Origin: Ramlibacter sp.
GTDB lineage: Bacteria; Pseudomonadota; Gammaproteobacteria; Burkholderiales; Burkholderiaceae_C
Assembly (NCBI GenBank): GCA_025351615.1
Contig: JANXVP010000159.1
Coordinates: 1-7,751, forward strand
DNA length: 7,751 nucleotides
Direction of reading: 5' to 3'
A program made the translations under genes and the position numbers. The notes under the pieces were generated by a model. The model made no database searches. It saw only the letters and a program-made list of their open reading frames with translations, and was not told where the DNA came from. Below, in pieces: positions 6,911 through 7,751 of this stretch (positions are counted from its first letter, which is position 1; each line of letters starts with the position of its first letter).

Positions 6911-6940
6911 TTAAAAAAACTTAGAAATTTTTCGAAAATT
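6911..6940. promoter_or_regulatory. Phased A/T-tracts upstream of the small exported-protein gene
   Basis: Runs of AAAAAAA (6913-6919), AAATTTTT (6925-6932) and AAAATT (6935-6940) have centres about 10-12 bases apart, a pattern expected to bend DNA. The block includes the palindrome TTTTCGAAAA and stands out from the GC-rich surroundings. No confident -10/-35 pair for the gene was found here. Confidence 0.4.
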
Positions 6941-7006
6941 CCCTTCCATCGACCGGAAGGCTCATCCGTAACGCCCTCTTCGGCGCGGCGGTTGACAGTG
7001 ATGGAA

Positions 7007-7033
7007 CAAAAGCTGACCACAATCAAGCTTTTG
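7007..7033. repeat. Perfect 8-base inverted repeat between the divergent genes
   Basis: CAAAAGCT (7007-7014) and AGCTTTTG (7026-7033) are perfect inverted copies separated by 11 bases. It lies about 110 bases upstream of the small gene and about 75 bases upstream of the icd -10, so it could be an operator. It is followed by CTTCTTT on the plus strand, so a weak terminator is the alternative. Confidence 0.4.
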
Positions 7034-7106
7034 CTTCTTTCTGGTACCAGCAGGGCCCAATTGCAGACTTGCGAGCGTCGAGTCCGCGTGAACAGCCGTT
7101 ACACGT

Positions 7107-7115
7107 TGCTAGAAT
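7107..7115 (+). promoter_or_regulatory. Extended -10 promoter for icd
   Basis: TGC-TAGAAT is an extended -10 element with a 5-of-6 match in the hexamer (7110-7115). The -35 position is weak (GTGAAC or similar near 7088), which is tolerable with an extended -10. Transcription would start near 7122, giving a leader of about 60 bases. Confidence 0.55.
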
Positions 7116-7181
7116 CCAAAGGTTTTGCAGGTCGCAACGGCCGCAGGCGCTCTTGTTCATCCTCCCGGAGACGAATCCCCC

Positions 7182-7751
7182 ATGTACCAGCACATCAAGG
7201 TGCCCCCCCAAGGCCAGAAGATCACCGTCAACGCCGACATGTCCCTGAACGTGCCGGACCAGCCGATCATTCCCTTTATCGAAGGCGATGGCACCGGAGT
7301 GGACATCACCCCGGTGATGATCAAGGTGGTGGACGCGGCGGTGGCCAAGGCGTATGGCGGCAAGAAAAAAATCCAGTGGATGGAGGTGTACGCGGGCGAA
7401 AAGTCGACCAGGATTTACGGCCCCGACGTCTGGATGCCGGAAGAAACCCTGAGCGCCGTGCGTGACTACGTCGTGTCCATCAAGGGACCGCTCACCACGC
7501 CCGTCGGTGGCGGCATCCGCTCGCTGAACGTGGCGCTGCGCCAGGAACTGGACCTCTACGTCTGCCTGCGGCCGATCCAGTACTTCGAGGGCGTGCCCAG
7601 CCCCGTCAAGGAGCCGCACAAGACCAACATGGTGATCTTCCGCGAGAATTCGGAGGACATCTACGCCGGGATCGAGTTCGAAGCCGAGTCGGACAAGGCC
7701 AAGAAGCTGATCAAGTTCCTGCAGGACGAGCTGGGCGTTACGAAGATCCGC
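7182..7751 (+). CDS. icd: NADP-dependent isocitrate dehydrogenase, N-terminal part (runs off the window)
   Basis: Oxidatively decarboxylates isocitrate to 2-oxoglutarate in the TCA cycle, making NADPH; homodimeric and cytoplasmic. The 190 codons present are a little under half of the usual 416-420 residues, and the frame is still open at the edge. They follow recalled E. coli Icd closely with a one-residue offset: [15 protein letters not shown] at 30-44, GEKSTRIYG at 72-80, [20 protein letters not shown] at 100-119, and [13 protein letters not shown] at 151-163. Substrate residues Ser114, Asn116, Arg120, Arg130 and Arg154 and the catalytic Tyr161 are all present. Ser114 corresponds to the site phosphorylated by AceK in enteric bacteria. 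The ATG at 7182 has GGAGA 10 bases upstream, and an extended -10 promoter precedes it. Confidence 0.96.
   Translation, partial: MYQHIKVPPQGQKITVNADMSLNVPDQPIIPFIEGDGTGVDITPVMIKVVDAAVAKAYGGKKKIQWMEVYAGEKSTRIYGPDVWMPEETLSAVRDYVVSIKGPLTTPVGGGIRSLNVALRQELDLYVCLRPIQYFEGVPSPVKEPHKTNMVIFRENSEDIYAGIEFEAESDKAKKLIKFLQDELGVTKIR

Noticed and set aside
6992..7023. Plus-strand promoter from a perfect TTGACA at 6992
   Set aside because: No acceptable -10 hexamer lies 15-19 bases downstream; the nearest, CACAAT, is 20 bases away. The extended -10 at 7107 explains icd better.
7023..7619. 198-residue minus-strand open frame opposite the start of icd
   Set aside because: It is antisense to a clear icd reading frame and crosses its promoter, with a His/Asp/Arg-rich product and no motifs.

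Overview
The window is about 63-65% GC by eye, with dense gene packing, purine-rich Shine-Dalgarno sites and TAGAAT-type -10 boxes. The proteins read as Betaproteobacteria, order Burkholderiales. A Comamonadaceae-like genome is my best guess, based on the protein style: a CPVTKG-type Trm112 protein, a non-zinc adenylate kinase lid, and an ExbB starting MFSIIQAAGW. This placement is inference from recalled family sequences and was not searched. I see no mobile element, CRISPR array, rRNA, tRNA or sign of recent gene transfer.

Layout. Positions 9-3821 carry a minus-strand envelope cluster, transcribed exbB, exbD, lpxK, a Trm112/UPF0434 protein, kdsB, then adk. The first five genes are nearly contiguous (gaps of 9, 2, -20 and 8 bases) and look like one operon. 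adk is set apart by 130 bases that hold an inverted repeat just behind kdsB and a possible promoter, so it is probably at least partly independent. Positions 3822-4184 are a 363-base divergent intergenic region with no credible gene but several candidate regulatory motifs. xseA (4185-5486) and sodB (5534-6115) follow on the plus strand. sodB ends at a strong hairpin terminator that abuts the stop codon of a convergent DUF192 exported protein (6164-6616, minus). Upstream of that, on the same strand, is a 70-residue exported Met/His/Lys-rich protein (6687-6899) with its own hairpin terminator. Divergent from it is the start of icd (7182 to the window edge, 190 codons present).

How the genes fit together. 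LpxK phosphorylates the lipid A precursor and KdsB activates Kdo for attachment to lipid A, so two lipopolysaccharide steps sit in one transcript with an ExbB/ExbD proton-driven motor. Adk supplies nucleotide balance. XseA (a DNA exonuclease subunit), SodB (superoxide removal) and Icd (TCA cycle) are housekeeping functions. From memory, exbB-exbD-lpxK-Trm112-kdsB is a conserved order in beta- and gammaproteobacteria.

I did not find a convincing undescribed system. The points most worth a second look are a Pho-box-like tandem repeat and a perfect DnaA-box match in the exbB/xseA intergenic region, a terminator squeezed directly in front of the DUF192 gene, the small Met/His/Lys-rich exported protein, and a Trm112 protein lacking the usual zinc-binding cysteines.
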